Shown: positions 27,866 through 37,394, counted from the stretch's first letter. The stretch is DNA of 64,000 nucleotides from Shewanella sp. KT0246 (GCF_019654955.1 NZ_BPEV01000017.1:1-64000); one strand, 5' to 3'. Notes: a model not told the origin generated them from the letters alone. Numbers and translations: made by a program.

Positions 27866-28855
27866 ATGACGTTTCCAAATAAGCGAATTGAAAAATATTT
27901 TACGCTTTATCAAGAGCTATTAAGCTTTTCTGGTGTTTCCTGGTGGCTAATAGACTTAGAAGATAATAGTAATGTTTTTTACTGCAACAGTAACATGCGT
28001 GACATGTTCTCTTTAGACTCAAGTACCCTCCAACATTCTGTTAGTAAGACTTGTCCTATCGCTGGGGATTACAATAAAAATATTGCGGTAAAAGATGCCC
28101 ATAAAGCTAAGCGAATTTTTGAAGATTATTGTGACTTGCGCTTAGGGCGTATCGATGAATACCATAATCGTTTTCCCTATTATGACGCTAGCCAAGGTGA
28201 GATCCTTTACTTTACGAGTAAAGCAAGAGCAATACTTCGAGACGATTGCGGAAATGCACAATTACTTTTTGGGATTATTGAGCGTGAACGTACGAGTGCC
28301 AAATTGTTTAAGCTTTCAAAGCTTGATGCATTAACAGGGCTGAACAATCGCAGAGAATTCGACTCTCAATTGGACTTTATTATCAATTTAGCACGAAGAG
28401 AGCGACAATTAGTGTCATTAATCATGTGTGATATTGATTGTTTTAAAGCTTATAACGATTTCTTAGGCCACTACCAAGGAGATCAATGTTTAATACAAGT
28501 ATCGCAAGCAATAGCTGACGTATGTGTGCGTTCAACCGATGTGGTATGCCGTTATGGCGGTGAAGAGTTTGCTATTATTTGTTACGGCCAGCAAGAAAGT
28601 GTGTCGCAACTCGCTGAAGATATTCGTTTGAAAATTGCCGAACTCGGCATCCCGCACCCAAGATCTAAAAGTAAAATCGTCACCTTGAGCTTAGGCTTTG
28701 CTTCTTGCATACCTAGCAACTTCACCTCAGCGAAAGAGATTATTCAAAAAGCGGATTTGGCCCTATATCAAGCTAAAACTTATGGTAAAAATCAGTGTGT
28801 TGCTTTCGATAATCAGCTTGTTGAACAAGAAAGCCAACTAACACAGCAAGGCTAG
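27866..28855 (+). CDS. PAS-GGDEF diguanylate cyclase
   Basis: A 329-residue soluble protein. Residues about 15-140 form a PAS-like sensor region (SGVSWWLIDLEDNSNVFYCN). The GGDEF domain begins KLDALTGLNNRREFDSQL at about residue 152. The active site is YGGEEF, an accepted form of GGDEF; five residues before it is RSTD, an intact product-inhibition I-site. It would make cyclic di-GMP from two GTP. No membrane helix is seen. The PilZ gene at 29795 could be an effector, but they are not cotranscribed. Confidence 0.93.
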   Translation: MTFPNKRIEKYFTLYQELLSFSGVSWWLIDLEDNSNVFYCNSNMRDMFSLDSSTLQHSVSKTCPIAGDYNKNIAVKDAHKAKRIFEDYCDLRLGRIDEYHNRFPYYDASQGEILYFTSKARAILRDDCGNAQLLFGIIERERTSAKLFKLSKLDALTGLNNRREFDSQLDFIINLARRERQLVSLIMCDIDCFKAYNDFLGHYQGDQCLIQVSQAIADVCVRSTDVVCRYGGEEFAIICYGQQESVSQLAEDIRLKIAELGIPHPRSKSKIVTLSLGFASCIPSNFTSAKEIIQKADLALYQAKTYGKNQCVAFDNQLVEQESQLTQQG

Positions 28856-28885
28856 TTTGTGCGTATATTCAATAAGGTTTATCGT

Positions 28886-28913
28886 CACTTACCTGAGATT
28901 TGTCAGGTAAGTG
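28886..28913. terminator. Hairpin between convergent genes
   Basis: CACTTACCTGA (28886-28896... counted from the sequence, with C at 28886) pairs with TCAGGTAAGTG (28903-28913) around a 6-nt loop. It stands between the diguanylate cyclase and CBS genes. There is no clear U-tract, so termination is only probable. Confidence 0.45.
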
Positions 28914-28945
28914 GCTCCGTGATTTATATCGTTTAGGCAAAATCA

Positions 28946-29506
28946 TTAATGGGCATTAGAGAAAATTTGACTGAAAGAAGGCCGTTGATGTATTTCAATT
29001 GGCTGATTAAGCTTTCTTGCTAAATCACTTGCGGCAATTAACCCTCTGATATGATGTAAATTCTGATCAATTACTAACATGTGATGTAAATTGTTTTCCT
29101 GCAATAGCCTGACTATATCACTGACTTTTGCAGTAGCAATTTGGTTGTAATCAAATGCTTGTAGTTCTTCTCTAGGCACCATCACTTCAGTGACTAATAA
29201 CTCATCAATGGTCAAAGTTAATCGCTTAGCGGTAAGCATTAGGTTGTGATGCGATAATTCTCGCTGGGTGATAATACCAAGAAACCTATCATTTTTATCA
29301 ACAACTAAACGCATATAAGCATGGGTTTTTTCCATGATTTTAGCTGTACCTACCGCACTGGTTGAGGCATCAACAATGATGGGTCTGGACACATCAAAAT
29401 CAGTAAAAATATCTAAAGCTGATGAGTCTAAACTCGGTGTTAATGGTTTTGATGACCATAAAAGGTGATCGATAGATGCAGTACTAAATAGTTCTAAGTT
29501 TCTCAT
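28946..29506 (-). CDS. CBS-domain protein
   Basis: A 186-residue protein with two CBS motifs: about residues 40-95 (VDKNDRFLGIITQRELS) and 110-178 (HHMLVIDQNLHHIRGLIAAS). Such pairs bind adenosine nucleotides and regulate attached or partner proteins; here no other domain is present. The ATG at 29506 has GGAG eight bases upstream and is preferred over the longer frame from 29545. Partner unknown. Confidence 0.85.
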   Translation of the reverse strand: MRNLELFSTASIDHLLWSSKPLTPSLDSSALDIFTDFDVSRPIIVDASTSAVGTAKIMEKTHAYMRLVVDKNDRFLGIITQRELSHHNLMLTAKRLTLTIDELLVTEVMVPREELQAFDYNQIATAKVSDIVRLLQENNLHHMLVIDQNLHHIRGLIAASDLARKLNQPIEIHQRPSFSQIFSNAH

Positions 29507-29794
29507 GGTGAAAACTCCGTTACAGTATTGAATAGCTAAGGGCACTGAACATAGCTTTGGTTGGCTGTATTATCGATAGCATCAATTAGAAAATATATAA
29601 GTTCATCGATAATACTCATGGTGCTTAACTTAAGTGTTGCATCAATAAAGCCTTAACCTTGTATATTCACCATAGACCTGTAGATGCAATCGATGCAAGT
29701 AGATGAATAACAATTAATTAAGGTTAAGCTGTTGTGTTAGTTGTTAATATTTGTGCTAGTCTTTCTGAGGTTGAAAGTGAAATAGGGAAGTTAA

Positions 29795-30466
29795 ATGCCA
29801 ACTAAACAAGTCGATACAAAACAAGGTTTGTCGAAAGAGTTCAAATTTTTATTAGCTGGGACTCCTGTTAACATTGATATCGTCAGTCCAGCAGGGCAAA
29901 AAGGGCGCTTTAGAACCATTTTTATAGGCTACCTACCTGAGCAATTTTTACTAATTCAATTTCCTGAGTCGAATAAATTAGGTAACTTCGGCCAATATTT
30001 TGTACAAGGAAGTGAAGTCATTGTTAGAGGGCTAATTGAAGGCCACGAAGCATCTGTAATTGCATTTTCATCAATAATAAGACAAACCTTGAGCACGCCA
30101 ACAAGAATGATGGCACTTAACTTTCCAAGTAAAATAATCATTCATAATTTGCGTTCGACTAAACGTGTGTTAACAGAGCTAACCGCAAGCATAAAAGTAA
30201 AAGAAGACTCTTGGCATGCAAAGTTAACAGATGTCTCACTGACAGGTTGTCATATAGAGGCCTGTAAAGAGGAGCAAGATGCACTTGTCGAAGGTGAAAC
30301 TATTACTATCTCAATTGAGGTGGATGAAAACCAAATTTCACTCAAAGCCCGTATTTGTAACGCAAAAGCTTCTGAAGAAGGACTTAAATTAGGCTGCCAG
30401 TTTATTAGCGATCAAGATGAACTGGTAGAAAAAATTGTTCGTATGGCGTTATTAGCCGAAAAATAG
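29795..30466 (+). CDS. PilZ-domain c-di-GMP-binding protein (YcgR-like layout)
   Basis: A 223-residue protein. The N-terminal half (residues about 15-105) resembles the YcgR-N beta-barrel domain found before PilZ. The PilZ domain starts with the ligand motif RSTKR (RxxxR) at about residue 115 and has DVSLTGCHIE (D/NxSxxG) about 30 residues later, so both parts of the c-di-GMP site are intact. It could act as a flagellar brake or another c-di-GMP effector. AGGGAAG precedes the ATG. Confidence 0.85.
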   Translation: MPTKQVDTKQGLSKEFKFLLAGTPVNIDIVSPAGQKGRFRTIFIGYLPEQFLLIQFPESNKLGNFGQYFVQGSEVIVRGLIEGHEASVIAFSSIIRQTLSTPTRMMALNFPSKIIIHNLRSTKRVLTELTASIKVKEDSWHAKLTDVSLTGCHIEACKEEQDALVEGETITISIEVDENQISLKARICNAKASEEGLKLGCQFISDQDELVEKIVRMALLAEK

Positions 30467-30483
30467 TCTATTAACCTTAAATT

Positions 30484-30903
30484 CTACAGATTGAGTAAAA
30501 TCGATGTTTGTTCCTTTTTAGGCATCTTACTGACTACCAACATAAAAGAGTTATCGATAATTCTTTCTAATTCCCCATTTGGAACAATGCTAATTGGTCG
30601 TGTTTCACTATTGCTTGAACCTTCGGTTTTTATCTGATTTGCAATACTATTTGGGTAATAAACTGAAATCCAGTGTTTCTTGTCCATGTGGTAACCAGTG
30701 GTAATTGAGTTGAAAATATCCCGTAATGCACAAGACTCATCTGGATCGCACTTAAGGTTAATCATTAAGGCATTTTTACGCCATGCAACTAAAGCAAACA
30801 TTTTAGATTTCACTTTAAATACATGCGTATCTTCACCAAAAGGAAAGCTTTCTGTGGTGAAAGGTTTTGCGAGTAAGTATTTTCTGACTTGATCAAATTC
30901 CAT
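30484..30903 (-). CDS. MmcQ/YjbR-family protein
   Basis: A 139-residue protein resembling the MmcQ/YjbR group: MEFDQVRKYLLAKPFTTESF, KSKMFALVAWRKNALMINLK and KKHWISVYYP match the usual CyaY-like fold. Members are small proteins of unclear function, sometimes said to bind DNA. The frame is open to 30936, but the ATG at 30903 starts the family domain. It lies just after the hypothetical gene 30933-31451 on the same strand and is likely cotranscribed with it. Confidence 0.8.
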   Translation of the reverse strand: MEFDQVRKYLLAKPFTTESFPFGEDTHVFKVKSKMFALVAWRKNALMINLKCDPDESCALRDIFNSITTGYHMDKKHWISVYYPNSIANQIKTEGSSNSETRPISIVPNGELERIIDNSFMLVVSKMPKKEQTSILLNL

Positions 30904-30932
30904 AACATATTCCACTAAATTAACTGATGGAT

Positions 30933-31451
30933 TCATTTTCTAAGTGAGATATCACCACTTATCACATTAAGTTGAACACCGTTTATCGTAACCAGTTTAG
31001 CTTCAATATGCATCGACATAGGAAAATTGATATCAGGTTGTTTTATTAGCACCTGTGCGTAGGTTCGGTAATGATTAGAGAGCATGTAAAACTTGTCTTC
31101 TACTTCACAATCTAGGTAGAAGTTCTTTTCACTTAAATTAATATTTTCTAACAGGTTATTCGAGCTAAACATATGTTCTTCTGTAGTGATGATACTGCAG
31201 ATATTGTCACTATTTTTACTGGAAAATTTAAATGTTAGTGCTGGTTTTCCAGCAAGTTCAGCGCTATATCCTCCTAAATATTTTTCAAGGTTGATGGTTG
31301 TCCCAAACGCAATATTTGAATGAATAGAAGATAGTAAAATCATCAATTTTAGTGGGGAGTTCAAGTCGAGAGGAGTTTTGTTTAAGCGATTCCCTTTATT
31401 GGAACACATGAAATTCATAAAGCTTAATTTTAAGCGTGTTACTTGCTTCAT
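30933..31451 (-). CDS. Hypothetical protein, possibly exported
   Basis: A 172-residue protein not recognised as any family. AAGGAG eight bases before the ATG at 31451 makes the start secure. Residues about 34-50 (LKLMILLSSIHSNIAFG) look like the core and cleavage region of a signal peptide, though preceded by an unusually long basic N-terminus. Two Cys (DNICSI and LDCEVE) might pair in the periplasm. It shares a strand with the YjbR-like gene downstream. Confidence 0.6.
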   Translation of the reverse strand: MKQVTRLKLSFMNFMCSNKGNRLNKTPLDLNSPLKLMILLSSIHSNIAFGTTINLEKYLGGYSAELAGKPALTFKFSSKNSDNICSIITTEEHMFSSNNLLENINLSEKNFYLDCEVEDKFYMLSNHYRTYAQVLIKQPDINFPMSMHIEAKLVTINGVQLNVISGDISLRK

Positions 31452-31647
31452 AAGATACTCCTTTCCTTACTAAATCAGCATCATAGCCTTATCTTAAAAC
31501 ACCTCTAAGTTTACTCACAATGCGCCTACAAACTCAATAAATCAACAATTATTAAAATAGCTAAGCGCCATTATTGGTACCCAGTACGGTTTACTTTGTT
31601 GTTTAGTTTGAGTAAAATCCAGCAAAGGTTCATGAAGGAGCAAATTG

Positions 31648-32055
31648 ATGGGTAAATTCTTAGTGTCCAACATAGCAAATCGTAGGCATAACAAAATATA
31701 TAGTGTGTTAGGCAACGGAGCTTTTTTTGATTTACAGCCTTCTCAGCACGGGTGGGAAGCTTATTCATCCATTAGTGAGGGTGATAAAGTTTTCGTGATC
31801 AATCACAACAGAAAGATCCCTGTTGTTTATGAGGTGCAAGAAATTCTTGAAGAGGTAGCGTTAGAGGATGATTCTGAGTTTGGCAGTCGAGTCGCATCGG
31901 CGATTGGAGGCAATACTCGTGTGCTATTTGGTAAACCAATTGAGAGAGTTGATATGTTCTACAGCCAATTTATAACTACAAATGGTATTAAAAGTTCAAA
32001 GTTAACTGAGGAAGGTCAGATGTATCAGGGATTTAACTGTGTAGGGTTTAGCTAA
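31648..32055 (+). CDS. Hypothetical protein, possibly PUA/EVE-like, first gene of a three-gene cassette
   Basis: A 135-residue protein with GAAGGAG seven bases before the ATG (a TTG at 31645 is rejected). No firm family. EGDKVFVINHNRKIPVVYEV resembles the strand pair of PUA-like and EVE domains, which bind modified bases in nucleic acid, but the match is by eye. Its stop overlaps the start of the GIY-YIG gene (TAATG), so the two are coupled. A nucleic-acid-related role is inferred from the neighbours. Confidence 0.65.
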   Translation: MGKFLVSNIANRRHNKIYSVLGNGAFFDLQPSQHGWEAYSSISEGDKVFVINHNRKIPVVYEVQEILEEVALEDDSEFGSRVASAIGGNTRVLFGKPIERVDMFYSQFITTNGIKSSKLTEEGQMYQGFNCVGFS

Positions 32056-32486
32056 TGACAGCATTTCGTATGGGAAGTATTGAATTTAATCATATCGCTA
32101 ATATCAGCTTGTCAAAAGCTTGGTTAGCTAATCGCAATAGTGAGACTTATGGTTTATATGATTTTGATGGTAATGAATATGCAACCAGAAAGCATTGGTT
32201 TAGTTTGATGCCGCGTGAAACCACAGGTGTTTATTACTTTAAAAAAGGTGATGATGTGCTCTATGTCGGTGAAAGTGGCTTGTTAGGTAAACGCATTTGG
32301 TCCCATGGAACAGCCGGAAAATTAGTAAAAGAAGAGCAATTTAGGGATATGGAGTTATGGGTAGCGACAGACGTGACAGTCCCGAGCCCGTTAAATGGTG
32401 AACCTGTTTGTGTTAGAGGCGCTGTCGAAGCACAATTAATGAAAATGTACTCCCCTAAATATAATCGCAAAGAAGAGCGTTGCTAA
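32055..32486 (+). CDS. GIY-YIG nuclease-like protein
   Basis: A 143-residue protein. TTGVYYFKKGDDVLYVGESG carries the GIY-YIG pattern as GVY-YVG, followed by the catalytic Arg in GKRIWSHG and a Glu in GAVEAQLMKMYSPKYNRK, the usual last helix with the metal-binding Glu and Asn. So all core residues seem present. The domain occupies residues 54-140; the first 50 are unassigned. It overlaps both neighbours by single bases, a tight three-gene unit. Targets unknown; it may be a repair, restriction or RNA nuclease. Confidence 0.8.
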   Translation: MTAFRMGSIEFNHIANISLSKAWLANRNSETYGLYDFDGNEYATRKHWFSLMPRETTGVYYFKKGDDVLYVGESGLLGKRIWSHGTAGKLVKEEQFRDMELWVATDVTVPSPLNGEPVCVRGAVEAQLMKMYSPKYNRKEERC

Positions 32487-32626
32487 TGAAAAATATGTTT
32501 TTATTTGTAGGTTGTAACAACTCCCTTAATCAAGGGGATTTATGCCCACATTGTGGTTTCATCATTACGTTACCGCCAGATATGCAGCCTGAGTGTTTGT
32601 GTTGTGGAAAGAAGCTTGAAGAATAA
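32486..32626 (+). CDS. 46-residue zinc-ribbon protein
   Basis: A very short ORF whose ATG overlaps the GIY-YIG stop (TAATG). The product has CPHC near residue 20 and CLCC near residue 37, two CxxC knuckles that would form a zinc ribbon. The overlap, the paired Cys and the terminator that follows at once make it a likely real gene. It may serve as nucleic acid or protein contact for the GIY-YIG protein. Confidence 0.75.
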   Translation: MKNMFLFVGCNNSLNQGDLCPHCGFIITLPPDMQPECLCCGKKLEE

Positions 32627-32659
32627 AGAGGTAACAAAGTGAATGTACTTGTTACCTCT
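32627..32659. terminator. Hairpin terminator shared by the GIY-YIG cassette and yghU
   Basis: AGAGGTAACAA (32627-32637) pairs with TTGTTACCTCT (32649-32659), starting at the base after the zinc-ribbon stop. The minus strand has the better T-rich tail. Both convergent units probably end here. Confidence 0.7.
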
Positions 32660-32672
32660 GTAATATAAGAGA

Positions 32673-33536
32673 TTATGCTTTGGGTTTTAAGTTAAGAACC
32701 TTATCAATATCTTCGGCGCTATGACGGTTCGCTAGTTGTTCCCACTCTTCTCCCCAAGTTCGATTAATGATTCTGCCTCGTGCGACAGCTGGACGTTGTT
32801 CAATGTCTTTTGCCCAGCGCATTAGGTTAGGGTAGCTTTCAACATCTAAAAACTCTGCTGCTTCATATAGGTTTCCAAGGACCAAATTTCCGTACCAAGG
32901 CCATGTCGCAATATCTGCAATACTATACTCATCACCACCCAAGAAGCGGTGTTTAGCTAATTGCTTGTCAAGTACATCAAGTTGACGCTTGGCCTCCATA
33001 GAGAACCTGTCGATAGGGTATTTAAACTTTTCAGGGGCGTAAGCATAAAAGTGACCAAAGCCTCCGCCTAAATAAGGAGCCGAGCCTTGCAGCCAAAATA
33101 ACCAATTCATGACTTGGGTTTTAGCAGCTAAATCAGTTGGTAAGAATCGGCCAAACCTTTCAGCGAGGTAAAGTAAAATAGCGCCTGACTCAAATACATT
33201 AATTGGCGTTGAGGTGCTGTTATCTAATAATGCCGGTATTTTTGAATTTGGATTAACGCTAACAAAACCTGATGAGAATTGATCGCTATCACCAATACTA
33301 ATCAAGTGAGCATCATATTCTGCGTCAGTGATCCCTGCAGCTAACAGCTCTTCCAACATAATCGTGACTTTTTGGCCGTTAGGGGTGCCCATAGAGTAAA
33401 GCTGTAGTGCATGCTTCCCAACCGGTAAATCTTTATCGTAGCGCGCACCAGAGTCAGGACGGTTTATACTGGCAAACTTGCCGCCATTTTCTTCTTCCAT
33501 TATCCATTTTTTAGGTGGAATAAATTCGTTTGTCAT
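32673..33536 (-). CDS. yghU: Glutathione S-transferase family protein, YghU type
   Basis: A 287-residue protein with the long N-terminus typical of YghU (FIPPKKWIMEEENGGKFASI) before the thioredoxin-like domain (LQLYSMGTPNGQKVTIMLEE) and an all-helical C-terminal domain. SKIPALLDN holds the cis-Pro and FESGAILLYLAERF the glutathione-binding Glu-Ser. YghU-type enzymes reduce organic hydroperoxides and disulfides with bound glutathione. A single gene with its own 277-base upstream gap. Confidence 0.93.
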   Translation of the reverse strand: MTNEFIPPKKWIMEEENGGKFASINRPDSGARYDKDLPVGKHALQLYSMGTPNGQKVTIMLEELLAAGITDAEYDAHLISIGDSDQFSSGFVSVNPNSKIPALLDNSTSTPINVFESGAILLYLAERFGRFLPTDLAAKTQVMNWLFWLQGSAPYLGGGFGHFYAYAPEKFKYPIDRFSMEAKRQLDVLDKQLAKHRFLGGDEYSIADIATWPWYGNLVLGNLYEAAEFLDVESYPNLMRWAKDIEQRPAVARGRIINRTWGEEWEQLANRHSAEDIDKVLNLKPKA

Positions 33537-33813
33537 TGTGTATCCTCACTTTGAATCGCTTTAAACGGCTTTATAAGCATGGCTTAACTTTACTGTATAT
33601 ATGATATTAGGGCATTTTAAAAATTAAAAAGTCTTATCAAAAAATAAACTGTCACAACAGGAAAAAATGACAACCAGGAAGAGGGAGCAATAGTCAATCA
33701 GCCGCTAAATCTCTCGTCATCTGCAAACATAGGGAAGTGGCTAATCAGTGTTTAGCAAGATTGCGTCATAATCGACATGCAGGCTATGACGCTTAGGGTA
33801 ATATTGGAGGTAA

Positions 33814-35388
33814 TTATTTGGTGCGCTCGATTGTTTGTGTCCAAAATTGTCTCGATAAGTGACGAGTTTTATTGGCTAATCGGCTCATTTGTTCACACTT
33901 ATTTTGGGTGTCATCGGTTTGAATTAAGGTAAGTTTTGAAAGCTCATCGATTTGTAAAATTGAGCGACTGATTTCTTCTGCAACAGTGGTTTGCTGGTTC
34001 ATAGCTGCAGCATTTAACTCAGCCATTTCCTGAATTCGATTTATTGATGCCAGTAGCTGATCAAATGCTCCGTCAGCCTCTTCTGCTAGTGCGACGGAAG
34101 TGTCAGCTTGTCGTTGTCCCGCTTCCATGGATTCAGTGGCTTTTTTAGTACTTTGCTGAAAATTAGACACTATATTTTCTATTTCAGCGGTGGATTCACT
34201 GGTTCTTTTTGATAACTGTCTGACTTCATCGGCAACTACAGCAAATCCTCTACCACTTTCACCGGCTCTTGCTGCCTCAATGGCTGCGTTTAAGGCCAGT
34301 AAGTTTGTTTGCTCAGCAATACCTTTGATTTCTCCTAGCACACTGGCAATGGACTTACTGTCGCGCTCGATAGTATCAACGACAGTTGAAAAGTGAACCA
34401 CTTCCTTACGTAGCTCGCCAATTGAACTCACCACTTTGACCATGCTGTTATGGCCTAAATTAGCTGCTGTATGACTTGTGGTGATTTCTTGGGCAGTTTG
34501 TCGAGTGTTCTCGTTTACTTCAGCAAAGCTGGTGGTCATCTCTTCCATTGCTGTTGCGGCTTGGCTAGTTTGCTGTGTTTGTTCCTGAACTCTTTCACGG
34601 GTGTTAGCAATCGTTTCATTTAGCTGCTGACTTTCTTCACTAATTGATGAGGCTGAATCAGCCATACGCCCAACTACACCGCCCATTTCCGTGACGAGGT
34701 AATTTAGTGCTAAATCAATTTTGCCGATTTCATTTTGAGTTGACGAAAAAATGCCGCAGGCAATGGGATCATCAATAATGTTGGTTGCTTTGTTCTCAAG
34801 TTCTTTTAGTGGACGCGTTAGGAAGTAAATTCCAAAACCCGCCAATAAAGGGATGAAAAATGCAGCGACGAGTGTCGGCATTATTAGTGAAGAGACAACT
34901 CCTATTAGCGAGATAAGCACTGCCCATAAACATAATGCTCCAGTAAAACTGAATAGAGGTGGAGTGATTGCAGCAGGCTCTTTACCTTCGTTGAGTTGCT
35001 GGTAAATGTTCTCCGCTGAGGCGATATGCTCACGACTAGGTTTACGCCTTACAGATTGCAGCTCATGTAAGCGGCCATTTTCAAATACTGGTGAGATATA
35101 AGCATTCACCCAATAGTATTTACCGGTTTTAGTTTTATTTTTAACGATGCCGCACCAAGGTTTTCCGTCTTTGACCCGTTGCCACAAGGATTCAAAAGCG
35201 GCTTTAGGCATATCAGGGTGACGAACTATATTGTGTGGTTTTCCGTGGAGTTCATCTGTCGTGAACTCAGAGATATCTGCAAAGGCTTGATTGGCGTATT
35301 TGATATTACCATTCAAATCAGTGGTAGAAAGTAAAATGCACTCGTCCGTCAGTGGTTGTTCTATGTTGTTTGCCTTGATATCACTCAT
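33814..35388 (-). CDS. Aer-like PAS methyl-accepting chemotaxis protein
   Basis: A 524-residue receptor. Residues about 18-115 are a PAS domain of the Aer type ([38 protein letters not shown]). Two membrane helices follow near residues 148-190 with almost no periplasmic loop, as in Aer. A HAMP-like stretch leads into the signalling domain, whose tip reads [20 protein letters not shown] then [20 protein letters not shown]. It probably senses redox or oxygen through a PAS-bound cofactor and signals to CheA. No CheR-binding pentapeptide is at the C-terminus. Confidence 0.93.
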   Translation of the reverse strand: MSDIKANNIEQPLTDECILLSTTDLNGNIKYANQAFADISEFTTDELHGKPHNIVRHPDMPKAAFESLWQRVKDGKPWCGIVKNKTKTGKYYWVNAYISPVFENGRLHELQSVRRKPSREHIASAENIYQQLNEGKEPAAITPPLFSFTGALCLWAVLISLIGVVSSLIMPTLVAAFFIPLLAGFGIYFLTRPLKELENKATNIIDDPIACGIFSSTQNEIGKIDLALNYLVTEMGGVVGRMADSASSISEESQQLNETIANTRERVQEQTQQTSQAATAMEEMTTSFAEVNENTRQTAQEITTSHTAANLGHNSMVKVVSSIGELRKEVVHFSTVVDTIERDSKSIASVLGEIKGIAEQTNLLALNAAIEAARAGESGRGFAVVADEVRQLSKRTSESTAEIENIVSNFQQSTKKATESMEAGQRQADTSVALAEEADGAFDQLLASINRIQEMAELNAAAMNQQTTVAEEISRSILQIDELSKLTLIQTDDTQNKCEQMSRLANKTRHLSRQFWTQTIERTK

Positions 35389-35531
35389 TGGAAATAACCA
35401 AACTTAAAAATAAAGAGGCATAGTGCCTTAGCTTTTTCACATTATGTTTGATTTAGGTCAATGACTTGTTAAGGTGTTATTTTTTAATAAGAAAGTGTGC
35501 GCTAGTAAACGGTTTTGAATTGATAGCAACA

Positions 35532-35564
35532 AAAACGAAAGTAGCCAGTGCTGCTTTCGTTTTC
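35532..35564 (-). terminator. Rho-independent terminator after the CotH-like gene
   Basis: AAAACGAAAG (35532-35541) pairs with CTTTCGTTTT (35554-35563). On the minus strand the 3' arm ends in a T-run. It lies 36 bases past the CotH-like stop. Confidence 0.8.
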
Positions 35565-35599
35565 ATTATATCGACAAAATGAGAGAAAAAATCTACAAC

Positions 35600-37081
35600 C
35601 TATTGCGTGTTTAAGTAATCGATTACGGCGTCTGTTCGACTTTCAGCATGTTCAGATAAATCATCAACTGCTTGATAAAAGTCATTTGCAGACTCTAAAA
35701 ATGAGTAACCTGTTAACTCTGTTGTGGCATAAGGCTCTATTAATGCTGAGTAACTGTCATAAATTGCCTGCATTTTATTGGTTTCATAGCTATCGCTAAT
35801 AACGTCAGATAAATACTGGTTATAGCGTTCCCGGTATGTGTCATCAGCATAGATTTTGGCTATCAATGGCCAAGAATTTGAGTCTAAATCAGAGAAATCA
35901 AGTTCTAATGCACCGCCCATTTTACCCGTTTGTAATGCCTCATTATTATCCCATGGGATCCAAGTTAATTTGTTTGTGTCTGGATCGTTGTAAAGATAAT
36001 AATTATGGGGCATTAATCCGTAAGTATCCCAGTTTTGAATTACGCCATTCACTGCGAGATATTTCAAGAACACATCAACATCAAATATAGCTTCAAGGTT
36101 TTCACGCCAAGTAACAGGATCGGAAGTCGCTGTATCATCATGTAATGCGTCGAATAAAGCTAAAATATCTGACCAATCTTCATCATCTTCATTGGTTTTC
36201 TTTTCAAAACTGTCTTCACTGAAAGATCCTTCAATAAAGGTCGCACCATCATCCTCAGGCTTATATAAGTTACCATCATCACTGCTAAATTGAGTATCAA
36301 TTACCGTGTCATCGACTTCTTCCACAAGGGTATATAAGCCAAAGTATTCAGGGCCATCACCATGGTCGATATATAAAGTATAAAAAGCGGTGTGAGAGAC
36401 GGCTAAACCTGCATCTTTAAATACATCGGCGGCGACCTTTTCACGTAACTGCGACTCATCATCGTAATTATTTTTAAGACTTAACTTTTTAAAGCCATAA
36501 AATCGTTGATTGTCGATTTGTGGGTAGTAGTCTTCAAACTCATCAAAATCTAACTTAAAAGATAACTTGAGTACGCCTTGTTGCCAGCTGGTTTGCAGTG
36601 ACGAGTTTCCCTTAAAACGGATGCCTACTCGATACCATTGTTTATCTTCGTAATAAATATCAGCTGGCACCATAATGGGGTTGTCATCTGTATCTACAAG
36701 GTTGTTTGAATTAGTCGTTGTACCAAAAGTGCCATAAGTATCAGTCATATCGTTAAGCATGATGGTCCAGCGATCTTCAGTGACCACCACATCAAGGCGT
36801 TTTACTTCATTGTCAGCAAATACTTCATCAAAGTTGGCATCTGCACTTTTGCTATGGGTGTCATCGGTCCAATCGCTTGCTTCAAAATCAGTATCGTTAT
36901 ACTCCTCAACCGGTGTTTCAATTTCAGTGTCAGGTACTGTTATTACAGTCTCTTCGCTGCTGGTATCATCTGAGCTATCACAAGCAGTTAATAGGCATAA
37001 GCTAGTAAGCGGTATAATTAATAGTTGCCGAAATGGTTTACATCCCGTTTGAAAAAGCGAATAGAGAAGGGGACTGAACAT
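35600..37081 (-). CDS. CotH-kinase family lipoprotein
   Basis: A 493-residue protein with a signal sequence ending in lipobox LLTAC (Cys about residue 34), then an acidic Ser/Thr/Asp linker. The rest matches the CotH kinase domain: GIRFKGNSSLQTSW, KLSLKNNYDDESQLREKVA, FGLYTLVEEVDDTVIDTQF, GNLYKPEDDGATF and LTWIPWDNNEALQ, with the Lys, Asp and Asn expected in the atypical kinase site. Bacillus CotH phosphorylates spore coat proteins; Gram-negative homologs are secreted and uncharacterised. GGAG precedes the ATG. Single gene between terminators. Confidence 0.88.
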   Translation of the reverse strand: MFSPLLYSLFQTGCKPFRQLLIIPLTSLCLLTACDSSDDTSSEETVITVPDTEIETPVEEYNDTDFEASDWTDDTHSKSADANFDEVFADNEVKRLDVVVTEDRWTIMLNDMTDTYGTFGTTTNSNNLVDTDDNPIMVPADIYYEDKQWYRVGIRFKGNSSLQTSWQQGVLKLSFKLDFDEFEDYYPQIDNQRFYGFKKLSLKNNYDDESQLREKVAADVFKDAGLAVSHTAFYTLYIDHGDGPEYFGLYTLVEEVDDTVIDTQFSSDDGNLYKPEDDGATFIEGSFSEDSFEKKTNEDDEDWSDILALFDALHDDTATSDPVTWRENLEAIFDVDVFLKYLAVNGVIQNWDTYGLMPHNYYLYNDPDTNKLTWIPWDNNEALQTGKMGGALELDFSDLDSNSWPLIAKIYADDTYRERYNQYLSDVISDSYETNKMQAIYDSYSALIEPYATTELTGYSFLESANDFYQAVDDLSEHAESRTDAVIDYLNTQ

Positions 37082-37325
37082 AAGTAAACTCCTAAGTTAA
37101 CCCGTAGTTGATAATGGCTAATATGAGTTTTTAATGTTATGTGATTAAAGTGCAGAAACCGTGCAGGAACCGTGAAGCAATGAAGTATATTTTAATTACC
37201 TAATTTGAACCGTATCAGTAACAGCATTCCCTAAACCCACAATTCTAAATTCACTATTTAGAATAACTTATTTGGTGAGTGATTAGGTAAGTCGTCACTT
37301 GATAAAGTGCTCAATTAATTGCAAT

Positions 37326-37353
37326 AAAAAAGGCATCTTTCGACGCCTTTTTT
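37326..37353 (-). terminator. Rho-independent terminator of the pfa operon
   Basis: AAAAAAGGC (37326-37334) and GCCTTTTTT (37345-37353) form the stem, giving a T-run on the minus strand. A second perfect hairpin (GATGAAATAA at 37364-37373 with TTATTTCATC at 37382-37391) lies just before it, beside the stop of the last gene. No terminator is seen between pfaR and this point, so the whole unit may be one transcript of almost 20 kb. Confidence 0.85.
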
Positions 37354-37394
37354 AAATAGTAATGATGAAATAATCTATGGGTTATTTCATCGTA

